Source: Bacillaceae bacterium OF18-1A (GTDB lineage: Bacteria; Bacillota; Bacilli; Bacillales; Bacillaceae_G). From it: DNA of 64,000 nt. Position 1 is the stretch's first letter. The number at the start of each line of letters is the position of its first letter. The notes beneath the pieces were generated by a model. That model had not been told where the DNA came from. It searched no databases and was given only the letters and a program-made list of their open reading frames with translations. The stretch is from positions 248,001-312,000 of the forward strand of contig JAQEWB010000004.1 of NCBI GenBank assembly GCA_027694045.1. Reading direction: 5' to 3'. Below, one piece after another: positions 44,648 to 52,847 of this stretch. The position numbers and the translations under genes were made by a program.

Positions 44648-45037
44648 GATGAGTCCATTCACGGCGTATTCGTCGGTATTTTAGCACAACAACTCTTCGC
44701 AGAACTTTCTGTAGAAGATCAACAAGAAGTGCAAAAAGAAACGCAAGAGTTATTAATGGAACTGTATGAAATCGAAATGGCATATACAGAAGAAATTTAC
44801 ACTTCTATCGGTCTTGTAGAAGATGTAAATCGTTTCGTTCGTTACAATGCGAATAAAGGACTTATGAACTTAGGACTTGAGCCGAAGTTTGAAGAAGAAG
44901 AAATTAACCCAATCGTTTTAAATGGTTTACGTACTGATACGAAAAACCATGATTTCTTCTCTGTAAAAGGAAATGGTTACGTAAAAGCAACGAATGTTGA
45001 AAAGTTAGCTGACGATGATTTCGTGTTTAATTTTTAA
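44648..45037 (+). CDS. nrdF: Ribonucleotide reductase class Ib beta subunit, exon 2
   Basis: This exon encodes DESIHGVFVGILAQQ to the C-terminal DDDFVFNF. The first residues carry the conserved Glu and His metal ligands (DExIH). The acidic and aromatic tail is the part that docks on NrdE. A strong terminator follows. Confidence 0.96.
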   Translation, partial: DESIHGVFVGILAQQLFAELSVEDQQEVQKETQELLMELYEIEMAYTEEIYTSIGLVEDVNRFVRYNANKGLMNLGLEPKFEEEEINPIVLNGLRTDTKNHDFFSVKGNGYVKATNVEKLADDDFVFNF

Positions 45038-45054
45038 TATAGGATCAAAAAGAA

Positions 45055-45094
45055 ACGCTGTCTTATGTATGAATAAGACGGCGTTTCTTTTTGA
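45055..45094 (+). terminator. Terminator of the nrd operon
   Basis: AAAAAGAAACGCTGTCTTA and TAAGACGGCGTTTCTTTTT form a long stem (one G-U pair) with a short loop. Confidence 0.9.
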
Positions 45095-45140
45095 TTTTGT
45101 TTACATAACACTATTATTTTTATATAACGATTCTCGATTG

Positions 45141-45175
45141 AAAAGTTCTATTCCGTTAATGGAATAGAACTTTTT
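45141..45175. terminator. Second terminator-like hairpin
   Basis: AAAAGTTCTATTCC and GGAATAGAACTTTTT form a 14-bp stem with a 6-base loop, 47 bp beyond the first. It would insulate the GntR operon from nrd read-through. Confidence 0.75.
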
Positions 45176-45202
45176 GTCATTAAATGGGTATTTACAATGT
45201 TT

Positions 45203-45240
45203 TTGTATCGGTGTATTATTTAACTAGTACACCGATACAA
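45203..45240. promoter_or_regulatory. GntR (YtrA-type) operator
   Basis: TTGTATCGGTGTA (45203-45215) and TACACCGATACAA (45228-45240) are perfect 13-bp inverted arms around a 12-bp spacer. They end 13 bp before the gntR start and overlap its ribosome site region. YtrA-type regulators bind GTGTA-N-TACAC sites of this form. Confidence 0.85.
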
Positions 45241-45253
45241 AAGGAGGGAAGAA

Positions 45254-45634
45254 ATGAAAATCGAGTTTTCTCCAAATACACCGATTTACATTCAAGTAAT
45301 GGAATACATAAAAAAAGAAATTGTAACAGGGCATTTATCGCCTGGTGATAAAATTCCCTCCGTACGTGAATTAGCGAGTGAATTACAAGTAAATCCAAAT
45401 ACGATCCAGCGTACATTTCAAGAGCTAGAACGAGATGGGGTTGTTGTAACACGTAGGGGAATGGGACGATATGTAACGAATGAAGGGGAGAAAATTATGG
45501 AGCTGCGAAAAGAAATGGCGAAAGAATTACTTCACTCTTTTATAGATGGAATGGACAATTTAGGTTTTTCAGAAGAAGAAATTCTTACAATTCTTCGTTC
45601 TTCATTACATGAGAAAAGGGAGGAGAGCGAATGA
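45254..45634 (+). CDS. GntR-family regulator, YtrA subfamily
   Basis: This 126-residue protein has an N-terminal GntR winged helix (IYIQVMEYIKKEIVTG, DKIPSVRELASEL, NPNTIQRTFQELERDGVV). A short C-terminal helical part follows, as in YtrA regulators of ABC transporter operons. AGGAGGGAAG precedes the ATG. It overlaps the next ATPase gene by 4 bp and probably represses the operon through the upstream palindrome. Confidence 0.93.
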   Translation: MKIEFSPNTPIYIQVMEYIKKEIVTGHLSPGDKIPSVRELASELQVNPNTIQRTFQELERDGVVVTRRGMGRYVTNEGEKIMELRKEMAKELLHSFIDGMDNLGFSEEEILTILRSSLHEKREESE

Positions 45635-46329
45635 CAGAGCTATTAAAAATAGAAAACTTATGGAAGAGATACGGATTGAAAGCAGTGATTCGTGAATTAA
45701 ACATAGAGATTACCGAAGGAAAAATTGTCGGGCTTGTTGGAGATAATGGGAGCGGGAAAACGACGTTATTAAAAATGATTGCGGGCCTGCAGCACCCATC
45801 TGAAGGTAATATTACAATTAGTGGTAAAAATGTTGGATTAGAGACGAAAGAAATTGTTTCCTTTATGTCTGATAAGCCATTATTTGATGATTGGATGACG
45901 GTAAAAGATGCTTTATTTTTCTATCGGGACTTTTATAAAGACTTCGATATTCAAAAAGCAGTGGATACAATTGCAGAATTTAAAATACCGTTAGAAGAAA
46001 AAATTACAGCTTTATCAAAAGGGATGGTTGAAAAGCTACAAATTATTTTAACGTTTTCTCGGAAAGCGAAGTTATACGTACTTGACGAACCATTGGGCGG
46101 GATTGATCTCGTCTCCAGAGAGCACGTACTGGATCTAATTCTACAGTTCTATAGAGAAGATTGTACGATATTAATCTCAACGCACTTAATAAGCGAAGTT
46201 GAAAATATTTTTGATGAAGTAATCTTTTTAAAAGATGGTGAAATCGTTCTATATGAAAATGTAGAAGAATTGCGTTTTCAGAGAGGGAAAGCAGTTCATG
46301 AATTATTTAAGGAGGTGTTTAGTAAATGA
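45631..46329 (+). CDS. ABC transporter ATPase (YtrB-like)
   Basis: This 232-residue ATPase has Walker A GDNGSGKTT. The signature region is altered to ALSKGMVEKLQI (SKGM in place of SGGQ), as in the YtrB/YydI group. Walker B is LYVLDEPLGGID. It is second in the GntR operon and overlaps the permease gene by 4 bp. Its partners and ligand (possibly a peptide antibiotic or cell-wall stress) are inferred from family context. Confidence 0.9.
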   Translation: MTELLKIENLWKRYGLKAVIRELNIEITEGKIVGLVGDNGSGKTTLLKMIAGLQHPSEGNITISGKNVGLETKEIVSFMSDKPLFDDWMTVKDALFFYRDFYKDFDIQKAVDTIAEFKIPLEEKITALSKGMVEKLQIILTFSRKAKLYVLDEPLGGIDLVSREHVLDLILQFYREDCTILISTHLISEVENIFDEVIFLKDGEIVLYENVEELRFQRGKAVHELFKEVFSK

Positions 46330-47108
46330 AGTCGGTCCTTTCTTATTTATGGAATGTGAATAAGAAAAAATATATTGTTACTTTTTTAATTTTTGCGCTA
46401 ATTGAAGCAGTTTTATTTTCACAAATGATTGTAAAAAAGAGTGATACAGCGGTATTAAAACAAGAAGCGATATTTGCTTTTATTATGTGTATCTTTTTGT
46501 TTTATGTATTATATATGTTTTTACAAACGATGAAGTCATATTCACGTTTACTAACCAATCCAATGTTACGTGTCACAGCGATACCAGGGAAACATTATGT
46601 ATTCTCTATGCTTATTTTTTCATTTATTGCAATGGCTATATGGTATGGGGTATGTGGAATTCTTTTCTATGTAAGTTATGTATTGGCCTTTCCTATGACT
46701 TCTGTATATGTAGAAGCAAAAGAGGTAGTGCAAGTGGGTGTTATAAACAATTTTATATATGCAATAAGCGATTTACTAGAGCTTTTATTTGTCGTGTTAC
46801 AAATCTTATTAGTAGTTACTCTCGTAAAATTGCTTACTAAAAAGAAAAAGGCGCAAAATGTATTAATCGTTATTATTTTTCTAGTAATGAATATAGCGAT
46901 TACTTTAGTGACAACATTGCTTGGAACATTGGCTCCGGCTTTCCAAGTATTGCGCAAAGTAGAATATCGTAGTGAAAGTAAAACTTTGTTTCTTGATATA
47001 TTTCAAGAAAATGGATTTAATATTTTTAATATAAGTTTTATGGTGATTTGTAGTGTCTTAATAATATATGTAACTGCTTATATAATCGACAAAAAACTAG
47101 AAGTCTAA
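46326..47108 (+). CDS. ABC transporter membrane protein
   Basis: This 260-residue protein has about six membrane segments and no close named family by eye. It is encoded between two ATPase genes and overlaps the first, so it is the likely permease partner of the YtrB-like ATPase. Confidence 0.82.
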   Translation: MKSVLSYLWNVNKKKYIVTFLIFALIEAVLFSQMIVKKSDTAVLKQEAIFAFIMCIFLFYVLYMFLQTMKSYSRLLTNPMLRVTAIPGKHYVFSMLIFSFIAMAIWYGVCGILFYVSYVLAFPMTSVYVEAKEVVQVGVINNFIYAISDLLELLFVVLQILLVVTLVKLLTKKKKAQNVLIVIIFLVMNIAITLVTTLLGTLAPAFQVLRKVEYRSESKTLFLDIFQENGFNIFNISFMVICSVLIIYVTAYIIDKKLEV

Positions 47109-47122
47109 AGGAGGAATCAGCA

Positions 47123-48025
47123 TTGGGAAATGTAGTAGTCAAATTAGAAAATGTTCGAAAAAGGATTGGTGGAACAGAAATTATCCGTGGTTTATCATTT
47201 GAAGTTCGTGAAGGAGAAGTATACGGATTCCTTGGGCCGAACGGTAGCGGTAAGACAACGACGATCCGCATGATGACAGGTCTTATTTCAATGACAGAAG
47301 GCGATATTACAATTTGTGGACATAGTATTCGAACGGAGCGTGAAAAGGCACTCGAGCAAATTGGAGCAATTGTAGAAAATCCTGAACTATATGATTATAT
47401 GACTGGTATGCAAAACTTAAAGCACTTCGCAAACATGGCAATTACTCCAATTAGTAAAGAGCGTATTAATGAAATTGTGAAATTGGTAGAATTAGAGCAC
47501 GCAATTCATAAAAAGGTGAAAACATATTCACTTGGTATGAAACAACGTTTAGGAATTGCACAGGCATTACTTCATCAGCCGAAAATCTTAATTTTAGATG
47601 AGCCGACAAATGGATTAGATCCAGCTGGTATTCGCCAAATTCGTGATTATTTACAGCGTTTGGCGAAAGAAGAGAATATTGCTGTAATCGTATCAAGTCA
47701 CTTATTAAGTGAAATTGAATTAATGTGTGATCGCGTCGTTATTATTAAGCAAGGTGAGTTTGTACAAGAGTATAACTTGCATGAGCAAGCGAAGCATGAT
47801 GAAACAGTAGATGTAGCGTTTGAAGTAGACCAAGTTCAGAAAGCAAATGAAGTTATGAAAGGTAAGGCACAGGGAAATGTCATTGTAGTATCTGTAACGA
47901 AAGAAGAAATTCCACAACTTGTAAAAAGACTTGTGAATGATGATGTGCTTATATACGGAGTTACTGTTCAAAATAAAACGTTAGAGGATGAGTTCTTAGC
48001 GATTACTGGGGGAGTGAAAGCATAA
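47123..48025 (+). CDS. ABC transporter ATPase (BcrA-like)
   Basis: This 300-residue ATPase has Walker A GPNGSGKTT, signature YSLGMKQRLGIAQALL and Walker B ILILDEPTNGLDP, plus the C-terminal extension typical of the BcrA/NatA group. The TTG start lies 8 bases after AAAGGAGG. It pairs with the following permease; the stop and start share one base. Confidence 0.92.
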   Translation: MGNVVVKLENVRKRIGGTEIIRGLSFEVREGEVYGFLGPNGSGKTTTIRMMTGLISMTEGDITICGHSIRTEREKALEQIGAIVENPELYDYMTGMQNLKHFANMAITPISKERINEIVKLVELEHAIHKKVKTYSLGMKQRLGIAQALLHQPKILILDEPTNGLDPAGIRQIRDYLQRLAKEENIAVIVSSHLLSEIELMCDRVVIIKQGEFVQEYNLHEQAKHDETVDVAFEVDQVQKANEVMKGKAQGNVIVVSVTKEEIPQLVKRLVNDDVLIYGVTVQNKTLEDEFLAITGGVKA

Positions 48026-48801
48026 TGTTTAAATTAATTCAAAATGAATTTTTAAAGTTACATGCGAAAAAAGGTATGTATGTTTTAATCGGTGTAATTG
48101 CTTTATTGGAGATTTTAGGGGCTGTAATAACGGCGAAATGGGGAGAACCTGATAGTTTGAGCGGATCATATTTAAATTTCGTGAGTTCAAATATCGGATT
48201 AATTATGGTATTTGTAACGATTTTTGGGATCACAACAGCTTCCCGTACGATTACGGATGAATTTCAAAAGGGTACGATTAAGCAACTATTAATTCGTCCA
48301 AGAAAACGATTTGTAATTTTATTCTCTAAATATATTACAGTGCTATTTGCAATGTTATTTATCGTATTTGTGAGTACAGTCATTGCAATGATTATTGGCG
48401 GGATTGTCATGAACGGCGGCAAAACAGAATTAACAATAGGGATTATATTTAAAACGATTGTATATCAACTTTTATCACCATTCTTCTTTGCAACGCTTGC
48501 ATTTTTCTTAGCAAATGTATTTAGAAAATCTGTATTACCGTTAATCATTACGATGTTCCTATTTTTCTTACAAGGAGCAATTAATATGGTGTTAATGATG
48601 TTTGCAAAAGGTGTAGCAAAATTTGTTATATTTTTCCATTTGAATTTAAGTGTTTACGACAGCAATAAATTAGTAAGTAGTGGAATGGAACCGCCATTTA
48701 CAGAATTTACGTTTACAACTTCATTATTACTTGTAATTGTATACTTTGTTGTATTACTTGTAGCATCAAGTGTATTATTTCAAAAACGTGACGTATTATA
48801 A
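48025..48801 (+). CDS. ABC-2 type permease
   Basis: This 258-residue protein has six membrane segments and the ABC-2 pattern (TITDEFQKGTIKQLLIRPRKR). With the BcrA-like ATPase it would form an exporter, often of lantibiotics, bacitracin-like peptides or Na+. The substrate is unknown. It is the last gene of the five-gene operon. Confidence 0.9.
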   Translation: MFKLIQNEFLKLHAKKGMYVLIGVIALLEILGAVITAKWGEPDSLSGSYLNFVSSNIGLIMVFVTIFGITTASRTITDEFQKGTIKQLLIRPRKRFVILFSKYITVLFAMLFIVFVSTVIAMIIGGIVMNGGKTELTIGIIFKTIVYQLLSPFFFATLAFFLANVFRKSVLPLIITMFLFFLQGAINMVLMMFAKGVAKFVIFFHLNLSVYDSNKLVSSGMEPPFTEFTFTTSLLLVIVYFVVLLVASSVLFQKRDVL

Positions 48802-48810
48802 TAGAAAAAG

Positions 48811-48835
48811 AATCCCCGTGTTAGCGGGGATTTTT
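48811..48835 (+). terminator. Terminator of the GntR-ABC operon
   Basis: AATCCCCG and CGGGGATTTTT pair around a 6-base loop with a T run. Confidence 0.9.
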
Positions 48836-49111
48836 ATTAACTGGCTCTTTTACAATCTTTTTGACTTATAGCTTTTAAGTGTAGTAAATACATATCCTTA
48901 GAAATATAATTGTAACTCAGTTGAAGAACAATGATAAGGAATATTCAATAAGGTCATGATTATACAGTTAGAAAGTATTTGAGAAAAATAGGAAGATTTT
49001 CAACTATATTCATATTATAATTTAGTTAGCTCGCTCGCTATTTGTAGGAGAAGCGGTATCCATAAAGCACTGATTAAAGTTTTACTTTTACTATCTTTGG
49101 AGGTGTTCCAT
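48836..49111 (+). other. Intergenic region before the CPBP gene
   Basis: No ORF is supported. A TATAAT -10-like box (49016-49021) lies about 90 bp before the start, without a clear -35. TTTGGAGGTGTTCC is the ribosome site of the next gene. Nothing else was seen. Confidence 0.4.
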
Positions 49112-50125
49112 ATGCAATATGCATTTTCGCGTATAAGGCTACGCAGCTTTTTTGGGTGGATGATTATAGGATTGTTCCTTACGATGATTCCATTAAGTCT
49201 ATCAAATATTTCTGAGAATACGTTAGAGATTATTTCACAAATAACTGTATTTTTTGTATTTCCGCTATTTTGGTTATACGTAAAAACAAATAAAAACAAT
49301 GTTATATTTCAAAGTTTTTTTGATAAGCCAAGTCGTTTACCGTGGGGACTAATTATATTAGCGACGATAATGGGAATGGTTTTTTCGGTCGGTATATCTA
49401 GTATTCAATTTTACATATTAGCACATACGTTACCTAATTTTTTAATTACTATGCTAGAAGGTGGGAATGTAATTAATACGAGTAATATATATATGACCAT
49501 ATTCACGTTCATTTCAGCATGTGTATTAGCACCTATTATGGAAGAAGTTATTTTTAGAGGCTTCTTTTTACAGAGAATGGCTTATAAATGGGGGATTAAA
49601 CGAGCTGTAATTATATCTTCACTTATTTTTGGATTAGGACATTTTGATGTTATCGGTGCTTTCATGTTCGGTGTTGTCATGTGCCTTCTATACATAAAGA
49701 CGAAAAATATATGGACGAATATCGCTGTGCACGCTTTAAATAATTTGATTGCAACAAGTATGCAATTTGTAACTGGAGAAGGAAGTGATGCAATTTCAAT
49801 TACTGAAATGCAGGCACAAAGTAATTTGTGGGTTGGTATTGGTCTTACGGTTGTTGGATTGCTTTGGTTAATTCCTTACATTTGGAAACAATGGCGTACA
49901 GTAATAGAAGTCGGTGTGCCGCCATTGCGCTTTATAAATGAAGAAAAGGTAGTGAATGTATCGCAAGAAAATGAAGTGTATAGTCAAGTGATCGTAACAG
50001 ACAGATTGATGGCTGTAGAACTACCAGATGAGGCTGTGAATAAGCTTAGTTTAGAGGAAAATGATTACGTAACAGTATCTATAGAAGAAGATAAAATTGT
50101 TATAAAAAAGGCGCATAATAGATAG
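49112..50125 (+). CDS. CPBP intramembrane protease with C-terminal AbrB-like domain
   Basis: This 337-residue protein has about eight membrane segments and the CPBP (Abi/Rce1-like) motifs EEVIFRGFFLQR, FGLGHFDV and HALNNL, which hold the catalytic Glu and His residues. After the last helix there is a cytoplasmic tail. It ends in a swapped-hairpin-like module (about residues 293-337, VTDRLMAVELPDEAVNKLSL then DYVTVSIEEDKIVIKKA) resembling AbrB/MazE DNA-binding folds. The ATG at 49112 follows TTTGGAGG. Confidence 0.85.
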   Translation: MQYAFSRIRLRSFFGWMIIGLFLTMIPLSLSNISENTLEIISQITVFFVFPLFWLYVKTNKNNVIFQSFFDKPSRLPWGLIILATIMGMVFSVGISSIQFYILAHTLPNFLITMLEGGNVINTSNIYMTIFTFISACVLAPIMEEVIFRGFFLQRMAYKWGIKRAVIISSLIFGLGHFDVIGAFMFGVVMCLLYIKTKNIWTNIAVHALNNLIATSMQFVTGEGSDAISITEMQAQSNLWVGIGLTVVGLLWLIPYIWKQWRTVIEVGVPPLRFINEEKVVNVSQENEVYSQVIVTDRLMAVELPDEAVNKLSLEENDYVTVSIEEDKIVIKKAHNR

Positions 50126-50129
50126 TTAG

Positions 50130-50157
50130 AAAGTAGCTCACAACGAGCTACTTTTTA
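50130..50157. terminator. Bidirectional terminator
   Basis: AAAGTAGCTC and GAGCTACTTTTT pair around ACAAC, between convergent genes. Confidence 0.88.
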
Positions 50158-50337
50158 ATTTGTAATAATCTCTACACGAAAATTATTACCGTTCTTTACA
50201 TATTTTATATCTGTAACAGTGCGAACTGTTTTTAAAAGTTCTACTTTTTCACCAATTCGGGGGATGGTTGGAACATTATCCCAAATACCAAGCAAGTCAT
50301 CCAATTGTGCCGTTTTTTCATAAAACCAGATTTTCAA
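50155..50337 (-). CDS. Small hypothetical protein (60 residues)
   Basis: It begins MKIWFYEKTAQLDDLLGIWD and has a beta-rich second half (GEKVELLKTVRTVTDIKYV). The start is TTG after GAAAGGGGC. No family was recognised. Intact frame, ribosome site and terminator support it. Confidence 0.65.
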   Translation of the reverse strand: MKIWFYEKTAQLDDLLGIWDNVPTIPRIGEKVELLKTVRTVTDIKYVKNGNNFRVEIITN

Positions 50338-50437
50338 TGTAAAGCCCCTTTCTCGAACTTTATGTATTTTAATACATAATATATTATTTTTATTCCTAAT
50401 GTAAGAGGTTTTTTAGTTTTTTTTGAATAAAAATAAA

Positions 50438-50890
50438 TTAATTTTCCGGAAAGATATGTTCAATATCTGGCGTAAGAGATACTTCTGATAATACGATATG
50501 AGAAACCGTCGTTGCATATGAAGAAACATCATTGATAAATTCTTCAAGTTCAACGAGCGAAGGGACAGAAATTTTTACAATGTAGCATAAGCTTCCTGTC
50601 ACCCTGTAACAAAAGCTTGCAGATGGATAAGACTGAATAAACTGCTGCATACGCGTCGTATCGCCGTTTTTTAAAGTAATTTCTAAAATACAATCTAAAA
50701 CGAGGCCAGCTTTTTTATAATCAATATCGATTGTGTATTTTTGAATAACTCCTTCGTTTTCAAGCTTACGAACACGTTCTGCAGTAGATGGAGCGGATAA
50801 ATTTACTCGTTTGGCCAATTCGCGCATGGAAAGGCGACTATCATTATATAATTCATTTAAAATTTTACGATCAACACGATCTAATTGCAT
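50438..50890 (-). CDS. Lrp/AsnC-family transcriptional regulator
   Basis: This 150-residue protein has an N-terminal HTH (LDRVDRKILNELYNDSRLSM, APSTAERVRKLENEGVI) and a C-terminal RAM/AsnC ligand domain (ASFCYRVTGSLCYIVKISVP). The ATG at 50890 follows CTGGAGG. It is divergent from the truncated isochorismatase gene, which may once have been its target. Confidence 0.93.
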   Translation of the reverse strand: MQLDRVDRKILNELYNDSRLSMRELAKRVNLSAPSTAERVRKLENEGVIQKYTIDIDYKKAGLVLDCILEITLKNGDTTRMQQFIQSYPSASFCYRVTGSLCYIVKISVPSLVELEEFINDVSSYATTVSHIVLSEVSLTPDIEHIFPEN

Positions 50891-51019
50891 TTGTAAATAT
50901 ACCTCCAGTAAAATGATGATTTTTGTAAAGGAAAAATATAAATTAAGATTCATATGAAATGTAAAGAGAACTTTATTTATTTTACAATAAAATAGAAGAA
51001 AATAGGAGGGGAGACGGTA

Positions 51020-51247
51020 GTGATTGTAGGATTAACGACAAATCATTGCGTGGAAACTACAACACGGATGGCAAGTAATTTAGGTTTTACAACATACTTA
51101 GTGAGCGATGCAACGGCTACATTCAATCGGACAGACCTGGACGGGGCAGAATATAGTGCAGAGATGATTCATAATATGACGCTTGTAAATTTAAACGAAG
51201 AATTTGCTACGATTGTGACAACAAAAGAAGTGTTGAAATTATTTTGA
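51020..51247 (+). pseudogene. Isochorismatase-family hydrolase, N-terminally truncated
   Basis: The 75 residues MIVGLTTNHCVETTTRMASN and onward match only the C-terminal part of a cysteine hydrolase (usual length about 180). The nucleophile Cys is in TTNHCVETT. The N-terminal half with the catalytic Asp and Lys is absent, and no matching sequence lies upstream before the divergent Lrp gene. A good GGAGGGGAG precedes the GTG, so a short protein could still be made. It is probably a remnant. Confidence 0.75.
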
Positions 51248-51334
51248 AAAAATAATTGCGGAATTATGTAGAAAAAAATAAGAATATTTCGTATAATCTA
51301 AGTATAATTATTTTGAAAATAGGGGTGGCATCAT

Positions 51335-51733
51335 ATGGAGCAAATTCCAGTAAAGAAAATAGAAGAAGTACTAGTTTTAGCAGGAGAAGATAAACAAAAG
51401 CAAAAGGAATTTTATGAATTGCTTTTAACAACGGAGTTTTATGTTGCTGGCTCGGTAGAAGCAGAGGATGGAGCTACAGAAGGAATGCTTCGATTACGCC
51501 ATTTCCAAGGAGAAGGAAGATGGATTGTTCCATTCTTTACACAATTGGAATTTGTAAAAGATGTGTTGCCAGAAGGCACACCCCTTATTACGATACGTGG
51601 AAAAGAATTATTTGGTAGCATTGAAAAAGATGCAACAGCTGTATTAAATGTTGGTACTGAAATGAGTAAAACATTTGTTCCAGCAGAAATTGCAGATATC
51701 GCATCTGGACGGATTTTTAACTATTATAGATAA
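51335..51733 (+). CDS. SseB-like protein
   Basis: This 132-residue protein matches the SseB N-terminal domain pattern: QKEFYELLLTTEFYVAG, WIVPFFTQLEFVKD and VLNVGTEMSKTFVPAEIA. The role is unknown; in E. coli SseB is linked to serine sensitivity. AGGGGTGGC precedes the ATG. The TAA stop is made from the first bases of a bcr1-type repeat. Confidence 0.8.
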   Translation: MEQIPVKKIEEVLVLAGEDKQKQKEFYELLLTTEFYVAGSVEAEDGATEGMLRLRHFQGEGRWIVPFFTQLEFVKDVLPEGTPLITIRGKELFGSIEKDATAVLNVGTEMSKTFVPAEIADIASGRIFNYYR

Positions 51734-51785
51734 AGTGAAACTTTAATCAGTGGGGGCCTTACTGCCCGACAAATAGCGGGATAAA
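51730..51785 (+). repeat. Short bcr1-type repeat, internally deleted
   Basis: It starts ATAAAGTGAAACTTTAATCA and ends TGCCCGACAAATAGCGGG then ATAAA. ATAAA stands at both edges (51730-51734, 51781-51785). At 56 bp it is nearly the same size as the copy at 20498-20552. Confidence 0.7.
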
Positions 51786-51813
51786 AGGAAAAGCTTAATT
51801 GCTTTTCCTTTTT
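51785..51813. terminator. Terminator between convergent genes
   Basis: AAGGAAAAGC and GCTTTTCCTTTTT pair around TTAATT. Confidence 0.85.
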
Positions 51814-52732
51814 AATTTGAGCATGGAGTGGATACGCCGGCAGAAATAGAAAGTGTTTTATTATGTGTATTTATTGTTGATATCACTCCAAGAGGAATAC
51901 CGATGTTTGGGCTTATATGTCCAATTGGTAAACCAAATAATACTGGTATATCATATGGCTTAAAATATTCATATAAGATTGTTTGCAAGGATTGGGATGG
52001 TTTAGAAGGAATACAATCGTGACAACTTGAAAAAATAACGCCATTGCAGTCATTAAACTTTCCAGATAACAGTAGTTGATTTAACATGCGATCGATGCGA
52101 TATGGTTCTTCTCCGATATCTTCAAGCAATAGCAGTTTATTGCTTGTGTTTATTTCATAGGATGAACCGATTATACTCGTTAACACAGCTAAATTCCCTC
52201 CAACTAATGTACCTGTAACTGTAGATGAAGAAGTAGGTACGATACATTCTGATGCAGACAAGATTGATGAATATGGATGGAATAGTTGATTAAAAGAAGA
52301 TAGAGAAAGTGAATCTATGCCTTTTCCTAATTCTTCAATCATTGGGCCATGAAATGTAACAAGTTTTGCATAACGTGAAAAAGCGGTATGTAAAGCTGTA
52401 ATATCGCTATATCCCCAAAATATTTTCGGATTTTGCCTAATGATTTCATATTGAATGTGAGGGAGGAGACGAGCGCTTCCATAACCACCCCGTGCGCAAA
52501 AAATTGCCTTCACTTCATGATTTGTAAATGCTTCATGTATATCGTCAAGTCGAACTTGGTCACTTCCAGCTAAAAATCCATACTTCTCATAAACACTCTT
52601 TCCAATTATTACGGACAATCCCATCTCTTGTAATACGTTCACACCTTTTAATACATTTTCAATTGTAGGTGGACCAGATGGTGCAATAACCATCACTGTA
52701 TCACCTTGTTTTAATGCAGTTGGATAAATCAT
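51812..52732 (-). CDS. S66 family LD-carboxypeptidase/MccF-like
   Basis: This 306-residue serine peptidase has the nucleophile region CARGGYGSARLLPHI with GYSDITALHTAF. The Glu and His of the S66 triad are expected in LLLLEDIGEEPYRIDRML and GLPIGHISPN. It trims peptidoglycan tetrapeptides or cleaves microcin C-like toxins. The ATG follows GAAGGAGG. It is a single gene. Confidence 0.9.
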   Translation of the reverse strand: MIYPTALKQGDTVMVIAPSGPPTIENVLKGVNVLQEMGLSVIIGKSVYEKYGFLAGSDQVRLDDIHEAFTNHEVKAIFCARGGYGSARLLPHIQYEIIRQNPKIFWGYSDITALHTAFSRYAKLVTFHGPMIEELGKGIDSLSLSSFNQLFHPYSSILSASECIVPTSSSTVTGTLVGGNLAVLTSIIGSSYEINTSNKLLLLEDIGEEPYRIDRMLNQLLLSGKFNDCNGVIFSSCHDCIPSKPSQSLQTILYEYFKPYDIPVLFGLPIGHISPNIGIPLGVISTINTHNKTLSISAGVSTPCSN

Positions 52733-52847
52733 TATTCTCAGCCTCCTTCTCTTTCAATATATTCGCTTCACAGGAAGTTCAACCCTTGTAAAAGAAGGGG
52801 AAAGCTGGTCATATAAAGAAGATATAAGAGGGATAGGAGGAGAAATA

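Noticed and set aside
43631..45037. nrdF as two separate genes
   Set aside because: The 438-nt gap has clear group I core motifs, and joining gives one full-length NrdF.
45141..45175. Second hairpin after nrdF as an insertion-element end
   Set aside because: It is a simple stem followed by a T run, best explained as a second terminator.
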